Positions 45,380-55,062 of a DNA stretch of 64,000 nucleotides are shown piece by piece; the stretch's first letter is position 1; each line of letters begins with the position of its first letter. The stretch comes from a bacterium (GTDB lineage: Bacteria; Planctomycetota; UBA1135; UBA2386): the NCBI GenBank assembly GCA_024743115.1, contig JANSXC010000009.1, forward strand, positions 62,001 through 126,000, in the 5' to 3' direction. The notes below the pieces were generated by a model. The model was given only the letters and a program-made list of their open reading frames with translations. It was not told where the DNA came from and did not search any database. Position numbers and translations under genes: made by a program.

Positions 45380-45584
45380 GGCAACGCGGTGGAATCGTCG
45401 GTTCGGGAGGAACTCTCCCGGGCCAGCGATTCCTTACACGGTATCCCGAGAAATCGGGTTGCTCCGCCCGACCGCGAAACGAGCCCAATCAGCGCAAGAA
45501 CGCGTCGTAGCAGCGCTCGTGGCATGGCAGCCCCCTCGACAGATCGAGAGCAAAGAGGTGCCTCGAGTCTACTGACCTGCCAGC

Positions 45585-46166
45585 TCAGGCGTCCGAACTG
45601 GTCGCCGCGAACTGCTGCTTGAGCCACGCTCTGGCGAATCGCCATTCGGCCTTCACTGTCGTCTGCCCGAGATCGAGAGCCCCCGCTACCTCGTCGATCG
45701 TGAGGCCACCGAACACCCGCAGCTCGACGATCTTCGCCTGACGCTCGCTGCGGGCTCGTAGCTGATTCAGAGCATCGTCGAGCACGAGCACATCGACCTG
45801 CTCCGCACGAACCTCGTCGAGCACGCGGTCGATCGTCACGCGCCCCCCGCCGCCGCCACCGCGCTTCTGGGCCACTCGATCGCGCGCATGATTGAGCAAC
45901 ACCTGGCGCATGGCCTTGCACGCAACGGCGGCGAAGTGCGCCCGCCCCTCCCACGCATCGTCCTCGACCCGGCAAAGCTTCAGCCACGCCTCGTGCACGA
46001 GCACCGTGGGCTGCAACGTCTGGCCAGCGCGTGAACCGAGGATGCGTTCGGCCGCCTGGCGCAGCTCGTCGTACACGAGCGGCATCAGGTCCGACTCCGC
46101 GGCCCCGTCGCCGGCCACGAGCCGGGTCACGATCGTGCGGACCTTGTCGGAGATGGATTCGCCCAC
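45585..46166 (-). CDS. ECF sigma factor, TIGR02999-like
   Basis: 193 residues from a GTG at 46166 (an in-frame ATG at 46247 adds 27 basic residues). Typical of the TIGR02999 group: LVAGDG, then LMPLVYDELRQAAERILG, TLQPTVLVHEAWLKL, and a region 4 ending QAKIVELRVFGGLTIDEVAGALDLG. Such genes often lie beside Ser/Thr kinase genes in Planctomycetes and Acidobacteria, as here, where a kinase-WD40 gene is divergent with a gap of about 130 bp. An AACAAT hexamer 6 nt before the GTG supports the short start and a leaderless message. Confidence 0.83.
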   Translation of the reverse strand: MGESISDKVRTIVTRLVAGDGAAESDLMPLVYDELRQAAERILGSRAGQTLQPTVLVHEAWLKLCRVEDDAWEGRAHFAAVACKAMRQVLLNHARDRVAQKRGGGGGGRVTIDRVLDEVRAEQVDVLVLDDALNQLRARSERQAKIVELRVFGGLTIDEVAGALDLGQTTVKAEWRFARAWLKQQFAATSSDA

Positions 46167-46281
46167 GGCGGGATTGTTGCGGCCAGAGCCAAGCGGAGCA
46201 ACCGGGCGGTGACCGCCGTTGCGACGACCGGGGAGCCTTCGGACCATGGCATCGGGTGCAGGCCGAGCCCGCGGCAACTGC

Positions 46282-46287
46282 TATCTT
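46282..46287 (+). promoter_or_regulatory. Putative -10 (TATCTT) of the kinase-WD40 gene
   Basis: TATCTT, preceded by TG with one base between (extended -10 form), ends 9 nt before the GTG at 46297. Together with the AACAAT of the divergent ECF gene it would form a compact divergent promoter. Confidence 0.45.
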
Positions 46288-46296
46288 CGCGCCACC

Positions 46297-49200
46297 GTGC
46301 CCCCGCCTGCCGATCACCCGGACGACGATCGATCGTTTCACGATCGCCTGACTCGCAACTTCGCCGAGGCGGCAGGACTCACCGGGCCAGCGCGCGCCGA
46401 TTTCCTTGCCGAGCTGCGGGCGACGGCACCAGATGTCGCCATCGAGGTCGAAGCGTTGCTCGCAATCGACGAGAGCGATCAGGACGACGGCGGCGATTGG
46501 ATTGCAGGGGCGGTCCGTCCGCTCGCCGAGCAGCTCAGTTCACCACCACTGACGGCGGGCGAGCGGATCGGCGAGTACGAGGTCGAGCGACTGCTCGGCG
46601 CAGGTGGCGGCGGCGACGTCTATCTCGCCCGCCAGAGACGACCAGAACGCCGGGTCGCGGTGAAGGTGATGCGCCACGGCCTGGTGGACCCCGCCCGCCA
46701 GCGACGCTTCGAGTTCGAGGCGCAACTGCTCGCCCGCCTGCAACATCCCGGAATCGCCCAGGTGTTCGCGTTCGATGTCTTCGAGGATCGTGGACAGCAC
46801 CGGCCGTTCTTCGTCATGGAGTACGTCGAAGGAGCGGCCACGCTGACCGTGCATGCCGAACGGATCGGACTCGGTGTCCGCCAGCGCATCGAACTGCTCA
46901 CGCAGGTGTGTGAAGCCGTGGGCTACGGCCACCACCACGGCGTCGTGCATTGCGACCTCAAGCCCGACAACCTGCTCGTGGGTCCGCTCGGCACGGCGAA
47001 GGTGATCGATTTCGGGATCGCCCGCGCGGCCGAGGGCGAGCCGCATCGCACGACCGTCGGCACCGGGACCTACTCGCTCGCGGGCACACTGCCCTACATG
47101 AGCCCCGAGCAGGCCAGCGGCGCCCCGGACGGCCTCGACGCGCGCGCCGACGTCTACGGCCTCGGTGTCATCTGCTTCGAGCTACTCGCCGGGCAGCTGC
47201 CAATCGACGTCGCGGGGACCGCGTTGCCGGTCGCCGCCCAGCGGATCGCAACCGCCGACCCCCAACGGCTCGGCAGCGTCGCGCCGCACTGCCGCGGCGA
47301 CCTCGAGATCATCGCAGCGAAGTGCCTCGAGAAAGACCGCGACCGCCGTTACGAGGACGCCCTCGAGCTGGCCCGCGACCTGCGCCGCTTCCTCGATCAC
47401 GAGCCCATCGTCGCGCGGCCGCCGACCGCGACCTACCAGTTGCGCAAGTTCGCCCGGCGGCATAGCGGCCTCGTCGCCGGCGCCGCGGTCGCCCTGATGG
47501 CGTTGGTCGTCGGCTCTGCGGTCGCAGTGCAACAAGCGTGGATCGCGACACGCGGTGAGATCGTCAGCCGTTGGCAGACGTACCGAGCCTCGATCGCGGC
47601 CGCGAGTGCCGCCCTCGCCAACCACGACGTGGCGCTCGCCCGCGAGAGCCTCGAGAGCGCCCCGCCGGAGCACCACAACTGGGAATGGCACCACTTGACG
47701 GCCCGGCTCGAGGGCAGCTTCGCCGTGCTTCGACCACCGGGGCAGGCCCCACTCGACCGGCCGGCGTTCGTGACCCACGACGAACGCCGTTGCGTCGCCG
47801 TGTTCCGCCTGGGGACGGTGCACTTCTTCGACCTCGAGACTCACGAGCTCGTTGGCAACGAACCCGCGACGGCGTTCGCGAGCGACGGGCCCAGCGCCAC
47901 GGTCGCGCGGGTCGACGGCCAGGCACTCTGGATCTCGCGCCGCGGCGGCCGACCGGTGCGCTGGAACCTCACCGAGGTCGGAATCGCCTGGTCGTCGATC
48001 GACGGACTCGCGATCGCACACGGCGGCAGGTGGTTGCTCGTGAGCAACGCCGACCGCGCCATCCGCATCGACCTCGAGACGGGTGAGCAGGCAACCGTCG
48101 CCATCGACCGTGGCGGCACCGGGGTCACGGCAACGGCGATCTCGCAGCACGGCGTCGCGATTCTGGCGGCCGGTCGGAACGGCCGTCCCGGGATCTGGCC
48201 GCGCGACGGCGACGAACTGCTACCGCTCAGCCGCGTCGGCTCGTACGGCCGATCCGTCGCGTTCGACGCCACGGGCGAGACGTTCGCGATGGGACTGCAA
48301 GACACCACGATCGGGCTGTGGGACGTCGCATCACGCAATCGCATCATGCGCGGCGACGGCCACCGCCACGCGGTGACCGGCGTCACATTCACAACCGACG
48401 GCGAGACGCTGTGCAGCGTCAGCCTCGACCGCACCCTGCGACTCTGGCACGCCGGCGGGCTCGCTCCGCGAGCGATCCTGCAGGGTCACGAACGCGGCAT
48501 CCGTCACGTCACGTCCGACCACGCAACCGGCACTCTGGCGACCAGCAGCGAGGACGGTACCGTCCGACTCTGGGACGGCAAGCGGACGTCCGACGCCGGC
48601 GTGCTGGCTGGCCACGAGGATCTCGTGTTCCCGACGCGCTTCTCCCACGACGGTTCGCTGATCGCCTCGGCGGGCAGCGATCGCACGGTGCGACTCTGGG
48701 CCACCGCGACCGAGCGCTGCGTCGCAGTAATCCCAACGGAGCTGCGCACGGTCGTCGACCTCGCCTTCGCGGCGGACGATTCTCGGCTCGTGATCGCGAG
48801 CCGCGACCGACTCCTCGCGCTCGACCTCGACACGGGCACGCGCCTGGCGATGACCCCGCCACTGGTTGACCTCCAGGGCAGCCTGCGCGGGCTCACATTC
48901 GCCCCCGACGGCAGACGAGTCCTCATTCCCCAAGCGCTGCCGAACCACGAGATCGCGACGTTCGACTCGGAAACGGGCACGATCGCCACCGCGCGCGTCA
49001 ACGAACTGCGGCGCAGCGGCTCACGCTCGGTGTCCGCCGACGGCCGATTCGTCGTGCTCGGCGAACGACGCTCTGCCGGCGGCTCCGCGCACAGCGCCGA
49101 TAGCGATTCCGGCGCGGGACTCGTTGTCCACGACCTGCAGACCGACCGCGTCGTGGATCTCCCACGCCTGACCGGCGCGTTCGCGTGGCTGCCGCGTGGC

Positions 49201-49722
49201 CACCAGCTCGCAGCCCGCCCCGCGGCCGACCCCACCACGATCGCGATCTACGATCTCGCCCGCGGCGAGAGAGTCGCCACACTCAGCGGTCATCGCGATC
49301 GGATCTACGCGGTCGCGGCCTCCCCGGACGGTAGCCGGCTCGCGACATGCGCCCGCGATGGCCTGCGGTTGTGGGCGGTCGGGCGCGACGCCGCCACCGC
49401 TGGAGAACTCGGCGACCGCATCGTCGCACTCGACGGTCACACGTCGTTCGTCTGGTCCGTGTCGTGGAGCGCGGATGGCGCGATGCTCGCATCGGGCTCG
49501 GGCGACCGCTCGGTGCGATTGTGGAACTCGCGCTCAGCCGCCGAACTCGCGGCGACCCGGCGAACACACGGCTCCTACCGCGAGGCGGACCTTGCCGAGT
49601 TGCGCGCACGCTTTCCAACGCCGCGCGAGCTCGCCGTATGGCTCCGGTCAGGGCCGGCGGCGACGGCGAGTTCTCGCAGCTACCTGCGATTGTGTCTGCT
49701 CGCGTCGCGGAAGTGGCACTGA
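46297..49722 (+). CDS. Ser/Thr protein kinase with C-terminal WD40 repeats
   Basis: 1141 residues from GTG 46297. Residues 1-88 are the helical N-terminal region common to this kinase family (FAEAAGLTGPARADFLAEL and EVEALLA). The kinase domain (about 93-370) has GAGGGGDVYLA, Lys123, HCDLKPDN with Asp220 (the usual HRD is HCD), IDFG and MSPE. A transmembrane helix lies at 391-412. Residues 480-1120 hold about a dozen WD40 blades (GLWDVASR, RLWHAGG, VRLWDGK, VRLWATA, VRLWNSR). The propeller is predicted outside the cytoplasm, as a sensor or assembly platform. It is divergent from the TIGR02999-like ECF gene, the typical pairing of such kinases. Confidence 0.87.
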   Translation: MPPPADHPDDDRSFHDRLTRNFAEAAGLTGPARADFLAELRATAPDVAIEVEALLAIDESDQDDGGDWIAGAVRPLAEQLSSPPLTAGERIGEYEVERLLGAGGGGDVYLARQRRPERRVAVKVMRHGLVDPARQRRFEFEAQLLARLQHPGIAQVFAFDVFEDRGQHRPFFVMEYVEGAATLTVHAERIGLGVRQRIELLTQVCEAVGYGHHHGVVHCDLKPDNLLVGPLGTAKVIDFGIARAAEGEPHRTTVGTGTYSLAGTLPYMSPEQASGAPDGLDARADVYGLGVICFELLAGQLPIDVAGTALPVAAQRIATADPQRLGSVAPHCRGDLEIIAAKCLEKDRDRRYEDALELARDLRRFLDHEPIVARPPTATYQLRKFARRHSGLVAGAAVALMALVVGSAVAVQQAWIATRGEIVSRWQTYRASIAAASAALANHDVALARESLESAPPEHHNWEWHHLTARLEGSFAVLRPPGQAPLDRPAFVTHDERRCVAVFRLGTVHFFDLETHELVGNEPATAFASDGPSATVARVDGQALWISRRGGRPVRWNLTEVGIAWSSIDGLAIAHGGRWLLVSNADRAIRIDLETGEQATVAIDRGGTGVTATAISQHGVAILAAGRNGRPGIWPRDGDELLPLSRVGSYGRSVAFDATGETFAMGLQDTTIGLWDVASRNRIMRGDGHRHAVTGVTFTTDGETLCSVSLDRTLRLWHAGGLAPRAILQGHERGIRHVTSDHATGTLATSSEDGTVRLWDGKRTSDAGVLAGHEDLVFPTRFSHDGSLIASAGSDRTVRLWATATERCVAVIPTELRTVVDLAFAADDSRLVIASRDRLLALDLDTGTRLAMTPPLVDLQGSLRGLTFAPDGRRVLIPQALPNHEIATFDSETGTIATARVNELRRSGSRSVSADGRFVVLGERRSAGGSAHSADSDSGAGLVVHDLQTDRVVDLPRLTGAFAWLPRGHQLAARPAADPTTIAIYDLARGERVATLSGHRDRIYAVAASPDGSRLATCARDGLRLWAVGRDAATAGELGDRIVALDGHTSFVWSVSWSADGAMLASGSGDRSVRLWNSRSAAELAATRRTHGSYREADLAELRARFPTPRELAVWLRSGPAATASSRSYLRLCLLASRKWH

Positions 49723-49880
49723 GCGGGTCGAGCGGCTACTTGCGGCCGGACTTCCGCATCTGCTTCCTCCGCGGCCTGCGCCTCCACTCTTCCTCGGGCA
49801 CGGCGACGGCAGATCTGTGCTCGCCCTCGAACTGATGCGCGAGCACCGCGCCTCGCGGGCTCCGAACCCAAGCTCGGTGC

Positions 49881-51665
49881 CTACGGCTCGCCGCGCGAGC
49901 CGCCTGCTCTAGCGTCCAGCTGCCCGAGCGCGTGGCGCAGGTTGGCAGCGCGGACCGGCTTGGACAGGAAGTCGTTCATGCCCGCGTCGAGGCACGCGGC
50001 GCGGTCCGACGACATCGCGTTGGCGGTCAACGCGATGATCGGCGTCGGTCGGCGACCCGACCTGGCTTCGATCTCGCGGATCTCCTGCGCGGCCTCCACG
50101 CCCCCCTTGCGGGGCATCTGGCAGTCCATCAGCACGACATCGAAGCGCGCTGCGACGCAGGCTGCGATGGCCTCCACACCGTCTTCGGCAAGCTCGACCT
50201 CGCAGCCGAGACCTTCGAGCATGAGCCGCGCCACCCGCTGGTTGATCGGGTTGTCCTCCGCGAGCAGAACCTTCAACTGCAGCGGCGCATCTTCGTTGAC
50301 CTCCCGCGAATCGTCGGCCTCGATCACTGCCTCCCGGTTCTTCTGCCCAGTCAGGAGATCAATGAGGTCGCGCTGCTTGATGGGCTTGTAGAGGATGGCT
50401 GCCGGATCAAGCCGCCGGATCCGGGCTCCCGCTGCGGCGTCGTAGGCCGACGACAGGAACGCGATCGGGACGCCCGGCGCCAGCCGGCGCTGACGAATGT
50501 CGCCGGCGAGGTCGACGCCGTCCTCATCCGGCATCAGATAGTCGAGCAGGATCAGATCGAAGGGCTCCTCGGCTGCGCGCGCCTGCGCGAGCACGGACCT
50601 GGCTTCGGCCGCATCCGTCGCGACGGTGAGTTCGACTCCGAGCGGCCGCGTCTGCCAACGGATCAATCGCCGGTTGGTCTCGTTGTCGTCGACGAACAGC
50701 AAGCGGAATCCGCGAAGGCCCGTCATGTCCGCGACGGACGGCTCGCTCGACTGCCCCACGCCAAACGCGGCGTGGAAGAAGAACCGACTGCCGCAACCCG
50801 CAGCGCTCTCGACCCCGATCTCACCATCCATCATCTCGACGAGGCGGCGACAGATCGACAAACCGAGCCCCGTGCCCCCGAACCGACGTGTCGTCGTCTC
50901 GTCGGCCTGTGTGAACGGCTGAAACAGCTTCGCCTGGACGTCCTCGGGAATCCCGATTCCGGAGTCACTGATCTCGAACCACACCGACGCACGCTCGCCG
51001 TTCTGGCAGAGCAGGCGAACCCGCAGGTCGACCTGCCCCTTGTCAGTGAACTTGACGGAGTTGCCCACCAGGTTCAGCAACACCTGACGCAGGCGATCCG
51101 CGTCGCCGTGCAGCGTCTCAGGTACGTCGAGGTCGACGAACGTCGTCAGACCGACTCCCTTGCGGAACGCCTGCTCGGCCAGCAGATCGGCGACGTCGCC
51201 CACCAGATCCAGGGTCCGGAACGGTGCGCTCTCGAGCACGAGGTGTCCGGCTTCGATCTTCGAGAAGTCGAGGATGTCGTTGAGCAACAGCAGTAGGGAA
51301 TCGCCGGATCGGCGCAGGGTCTCGACGAGATCGGCCTGTTCTTCGTCGAGTTTCGTCCGGCTCAGAACATCCGTGATCCCGATGACGCCGTTCATCGGAG
51401 TGCGGATCTCGTGGCTCATGTTGGCCAGGAACGAGCTCTTCGCCACGTTTGCACGCTCGGCCGCGTCCCGAGCCCGCTGCAACTCTTCCGAGCTGATCTC
51501 CATCGCGCGCTCGATCGTGTAGCGATCGTCCTCGGCCGCGGCATAGGCCCGGCCGACCCGCGCGAGCAAATCGTGCCACTGGCTCAGGTCCGTGGGCGGA
51601 GAGTCCACGTCACAGCCAGCCCGACGCAGTTGCCGAGCCAGCAGGCGATGTAGTTCTTTCCCCAA
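49881..51665 (-). CDS. Hybrid histidine kinase with two receiver domains
   Basis: 594 residues from a TTG at 51665. An N-terminal helical/coiled-coil input (1-75) carries no sensor domain. HisKA has His85 in [13 protein letters not shown], HATPase has [11 protein letters not shown] and [12 protein letters not shown], and two receivers follow: the first with [10 protein letters not shown] and [11 protein letters not shown], the second with [11 protein letters not shown] and [10 protein letters not shown]. The upstream gene on the same strand, 36 bp away, encodes a FIST protein, so the FIST domain probably provides the sensory input. Confidence 0.85.
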   Translation of the reverse strand: MGKELHRLLARQLRRAGCDVDSPPTDLSQWHDLLARVGRAYAAAEDDRYTIERAMEISSEELQRARDAAERANVAKSSFLANMSHEIRTPMNGVIGITDVLSRTKLDEEQADLVETLRRSGDSLLLLLNDILDFSKIEAGHLVLESAPFRTLDLVGDVADLLAEQAFRKGVGLTTFVDLDVPETLHGDADRLRQVLLNLVGNSVKFTDKGQVDLRVRLLCQNGERASVWFEISDSGIGIPEDVQAKLFQPFTQADETTTRRFGGTGLGLSICRRLVEMMDGEIGVESAAGCGSRFFFHAAFGVGQSSEPSVADMTGLRGFRLLFVDDNETNRRLIRWQTRPLGVELTVATDAAEARSVLAQARAAEEPFDLILLDYLMPDEDGVDLAGDIRQRRLAPGVPIAFLSSAYDAAAGARIRRLDPAAILYKPIKQRDLIDLLTGQKNREAVIEADDSREVNEDAPLQLKVLLAEDNPINQRVARLMLEGLGCEVELAEDGVEAIAACVAARFDVVLMDCQMPRKGGVEAAQEIREIEARSGRRPTPIIALTANAMSSDRAACLDAGMNDFLSKPVRAANLRHALGQLDARAGGSRGEP

Positions 51666-51701
51666 TGCAGTGTCCCCGAGACTCCGTTACCGCGCCCGGC
51701 T

Positions 51702-52841
51702 TCAGTCTTCCTGAATCGTCGTGAGCGTCATGGTCTGGTTGTGCAAGTCACACTGCCCATCGACACTCGGCGAGATCTCGCCATACGAGTAGAAGCCGAC
51801 CATCTCGGTGCCTTCGGGCAGTTCGTCGAGTGCCGCCTCGACCTCTTCTTCGGCACGCTCCCCGAGCACGAGCCGGCGCCCGACACAACTCACCGCGATC
51901 GCGAGCATCGACATCCCGTTCTCGTCCTCCCGTCGCGCGATCTGCGCCGCACTCGCCGCGCCATCGACCAGGCGGTCGAAGTTGGCCTTCATCAGCTGCG
52001 CGCGCCAGCCCTTTGGAACGTCGCCCGCAAACGTCATCGAGCGAGTCTCGTCGTCCACGGCGAGGATGGTTCGAACGAGCTGCTTCTCGTCACCCGCGCG
52101 TTGCCGGATCGCGAGCGGGAACAGGAGCCCCGTCGCCGGCAGGCCCTCGGCCCGATCGCCGAGGTACTCCTTGTAGAGGTCGAGCGCCGGCCGGCCATCG
52201 AGTTCGTACAAGACGTTGCTCGACGACCGCGTGATCTCGCGTTCAGGACCAAAAGTGTCCCATCCACCACGCGAGCCGTGGCCGATACGGACCCGATCGC
52301 CGTAGAGCCCGACCGCGCTGACGTAGCCGGTTCGCGGCTCACCGTTCGCACCGAGCACCCATGTGCACTCGAATCGGTCGGCGTCGCCGGCAAGCCCCCC
52401 GGTGATCACGACCTCGTCGCCGAGCTCGCCAGCGATACCCGCGACGAGCTCCGTTCCGTTCACCGCGAGGCCATCGGAGAACACCATGACGCCGCGCAGG
52501 CCGTCACCGACGAGGCCCGAGGCAACCGCCGAACCGAGCTCTTTCGACGACTCGTGCGCGGCGATCTCCGCGGTGATCGAACGCAGCTGCGTCGAATCGA
52601 AGCGGGCGATCGCCACGGTCAGCGATTCATCGAGGATCTGATCGCCGAGGACTTCACCCGACGTCGAACAACCCACGATCACCGCTTGCGGATACTGCCG
52701 TCGAAGTTCGTCGACCGGCGCGCGGTCCTCGAGGAAGCGGCGCGCCCCGAAGACGATCAGCAGCGTGCTGGGGGAATCGATGGCAGGGAACTCACCACTC
52801 CACGACGAAGCGGCGGAATACTGGAGCGTGCGTAGAAGCAT
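51702..52841 (-). CDS. FIST N- and C-domain sensory protein
   Basis: 379 residues with no signal or membrane helix. FIST_N is seen in STLLIVFGARRFLED, VIVGCSTSGEVLGDQ and SLTVAIARFDS; FIST_C in the later half with LAIAVSCVGRRLVLGER and EMVGFYSYGEISP, the characteristic FYTYGEI-like end. FIST proteins bind small ligands, possibly amino acids, and feed signal-transduction systems. It is 36 bp upstream of the double-receiver histidine kinase, so it is probably the sensor subunit of that kinase. Start ATG 52841. Confidence 0.85.
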   Translation of the reverse strand: MLLRTLQYSAASSWSGEFPAIDSPSTLLIVFGARRFLEDRAPVDELRRQYPQAVIVGCSTSGEVLGDQILDESLTVAIARFDSTQLRSITAEIAAHESSKELGSAVASGLVGDGLRGVMVFSDGLAVNGTELVAGIAGELGDEVVITGGLAGDADRFECTWVLGANGEPRTGYVSAVGLYGDRVRIGHGSRGGWDTFGPEREITRSSSNVLYELDGRPALDLYKEYLGDRAEGLPATGLLFPLAIRQRAGDEKQLVRTILAVDDETRSMTFAGDVPKGWRAQLMKANFDRLVDGAASAAQIARREDENGMSMLAIAVSCVGRRLVLGERAEEEVEAALDELPEGTEMVGFYSYGEISPSVDGQCDLHNQTMTLTTIQED

Positions 52842-53104
52842 GACCTGGTCCCTGCGCTATCGGACATCTCGCACGCTCATGCTGAGGGGTTACCCGGACC
52901 TCCCGGCCCCGGAACACGGCAAGCGCGCTGGCAAGGGGCGGTCCACGGACGGGGCAGGGCCAGGCCGGTGCACTCGGAGAGTTCGGCCCGGCGTCGGAAG
53001 TTCGGGTCCTCGTGCAACACTGCGCCATCAGCTCGGCACCCGTGCTCGACGAAGTAGTCGCGCACGAACGGCTACTGGCTACTGGTCGCCTCGGCAGACA
53101 ACGC

Positions 53105-53464
53105 CTACGACTGCGCGGCGGCGCGCCATTCACGCCAGAGTTCCCGCGTCGCGAGCTGCATGCCTCGCAGCACGACCAGGTTGGCCACCACGATCGGCAG
53201 CCAGCCCCACGGGAACGCCGCCGCCGGCAGCATCGCGGTGACGACGAAGAACGCGAACAACAGCCCCGTGTGGATCATGAGTCGATCGACCGGTCCACGC
53301 CGTGCCTGGACGGGTCGGCGCAATGCCGCACCGGCCATCCGCGCAGCCGAACGACGGCTTGGCGCCGGCCCGACAGTCGACTCGATGGCTCGCAGGGATT
53401 GCCCTCTGATCGGGTGAGTACGCACCGGTTGATCGGGCGCCGAAGTTTGCACCTGGGTCTGCAT
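53105..53464 (-). CDS. Small protein with two membrane helices
   Basis: 119 residues from ATG 53464, preceded by AGGAG at 7 nt spacing (53472-53476). The first 65 residues are polar and basic with no motif. Two hydrophobic helices (about 69-85 and 88-105: IHTGLLFAFFVVTAMLP and WGWLPIVVANLVVL) end near a basic tail. This could be a small transporter partner or 2TM-domain protein. It is alone: the FIST gene lies 263 bp away and the next gene is divergent. The 52842-53104 gap shows no convincing ORF. Confidence 0.5.
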   Translation of the reverse strand: MQTQVQTSAPDQPVRTHPIRGQSLRAIESTVGPAPSRRSAARMAGAALRRPVQARRGPVDRLMIHTGLLFAFFVVTAMLPAAAFPWGWLPIVVANLVVLRGMQLATRELWREWRAAAQS

Positions 53465-53688
53465 TCGCTCTCTCCTGGCTCGCTCTCGAGCTCTCTCTCT
53501 GGGGGTCGATCGACCAGCGATTGCTGACCATCGAACCCGCATTGTTCGTTGCCGGCTCTGACGCTTTCCTGCCGCGAAGATTCCCCGGAACCGCCAACTT
53601 CCTGGGCCACCGACGAACGCGTGAGGTAACGGACCGCGGCAAACTTGCAACCGTGCTGCGGTTCGCGACACACTGCCGTGCTCCACTC

Positions 53689-55044
53689 ATGCGCATTCAC
53701 GGTCTTCACTGGCGCCTCGGCCTGCCGCTGTTCCTGCTCGTGCTCGCCGCGACGACGACGCTCGCGTTCGTGCTGTCGGCGCAGCTGGCGGCAGAACAGC
53801 GCGTGCGCCTCGAACGACTCGCGCGCGCGAACGCGACGTTCGTCGGCCAGTCGGGACTGCCCTTGTCCGAACGACTGGCGATGGACCTGCGGCGAGTGAC
53901 CGAACTCGAGGTCTTCTTCCGCCTCCGGCAGCGCATCGTACCGACGCCCGATGATCCCGCGGTAGCCGCCGCGCTGCTCGCGTTGCCGACGAATGGCGAC
54001 GCACGAGTGACCGCCAACCGGGAAGTCGCGATCGCCGTGATCGCCGACCGGCCATCGCAACACCTCCTGCTCGCACAGCCGACAAACAGCACGATCCTCG
54101 AACCACGCGTGCTGCAGATCCTCGGGGCGTTCGCGATACTGACACTGGTCGGCGGCTGGTTTGCGGCTCGCGGCCTTTCGCGCCCATTGCGAACCCTCGC
54201 CGAGAAACTGCCAGCGATCGAGAGCACCGCACCGATCGCGATGCCGGAAGCCGAACGCAACGACGAGGTCGGCGACGTGGCCCGCGCCTTCCTCGCAACT
54301 CGAGAAGCACTCCAAGACGAACGTGATCTACGCATCCGAATGGAGAAGGTCGCCGTGCTCGGCAAGATGACTGCGTCGCTCGCACACGAGGTGCAGAACC
54401 CGATCGCCGCGATCAAACTGCACGCCCAGCTGCTCGCCGAGCGGCTCGCCCGACCGGGCGACCAACCGATCGAGACCGGCGGCGATGACGAGTCCGCGAA
54501 CGCGATCTTCGAAGAGGCCGAACGCGTCGAGTCCCTCGTCAACCAGTGGCTGTTCCTCGGACGCCCGGAGCCACCCGCACTCGCCGGCCACGATCTCGCG
54601 CAGCTCGCGCGTAGCGTCGTCGCGGCGCGCGCCCGCCGACACGAGCACGCCCGGGTCACCGTTGCCGTCGAGAGCGCCGGTGACACGACGATTGCCTGCG
54701 ACGCGAAGCGCATTCACCAGGTTCTCGAAAACCTGCTGACGAACGCCATGCACGCGATGCCGGAGGGCGGCCGCATCACGGTCCAGGTCACCGGGCAACC
54801 GGACCGCGTCGCGCTGTCGGTGCATGATGACGGCGCGGGATTCTCCGCGACCGCGCTCGCCCATTTCGGCGAGTTCTTCCACAGCGAGCGCGAAGGCGGC
54901 ATGGGCATCGGGCTGGCGGTCGCGCGCGAGATCGCGCGATCCCACAGCGGCGAACTGACGGCGGAGAATGCTGCGACCGGCGGCGCGCGCGTCACGCTCG
55001 AGTTGCCGCGGCTCACCGGCCATGATGCGTCCCCGGCGACCTGA
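53689..55044 (+). CDS. Membrane sensor histidine kinase
   Basis: 451 residues from ATG 53689. Two transmembrane helices (about 10-33 and 143-160) frame a periplasmic domain of about 110 residues, then a HAMP-like linker (GLSRPLRTLAEKLPAIE), HisKA with His233 in SLAHEVQNPIAAIKLH, and HATPase with LENLLTNAMHAMPEG and GMGIGLAVAREI. The HEVQNP phosphoacceptor is the NtrB/ZraS-like type that partners with NtrC-family regulators. The downstream gene (18 bp away) is indeed an NtrC-like regulator, so these form a two-component pair. Confidence 0.88.
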   Translation: MRIHGLHWRLGLPLFLLVLAATTTLAFVLSAQLAAEQRVRLERLARANATFVGQSGLPLSERLAMDLRRVTELEVFFRLRQRIVPTPDDPAVAAALLALPTNGDARVTANREVAIAVIADRPSQHLLLAQPTNSTILEPRVLQILGAFAILTLVGGWFAARGLSRPLRTLAEKLPAIESTAPIAMPEAERNDEVGDVARAFLATREALQDERDLRIRMEKVAVLGKMTASLAHEVQNPIAAIKLHAQLLAERLARPGDQPIETGGDDESANAIFEEAERVESLVNQWLFLGRPEPPALAGHDLAQLARSVVAARARRHEHARVTVAVESAGDTTIACDAKRIHQVLENLLTNAMHAMPEGGRITVQVTGQPDRVALSVHDDGAGFSATALAHFGEFFHSEREGGMGIGLAVAREIARSHSGELTAENAATGGARVTLELPRLTGHDASPAT

Positions 55045-55050
55045 TACGTT
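55045..55050 (+). promoter_or_regulatory. Hexamer TACGTT before the NtrC-like start
   Basis: TACGTT lies 9 nt before the GTG at 55060 and 12 nt before the ATG at 55063, overlapping the end of the kinase gene. It may be an internal promoter for the regulator or chance sequence. Confidence 0.25.
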
Positions 55051-55062
55051 GCGGGCGCCGTG

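Noticed and set aside
49736..49850. Short Arg-rich ORF on the minus strand in the gap before the histidine kinase gene
   Set aside because: About 36 codons beginning with GTG, no SD and composition typical of GC-rich noise.
52877..53065. 62-codon ORF on the minus strand in the gap after the FIST gene
   Set aside because: No SD and no recognisable composition or motif; left as intergenic sequence.
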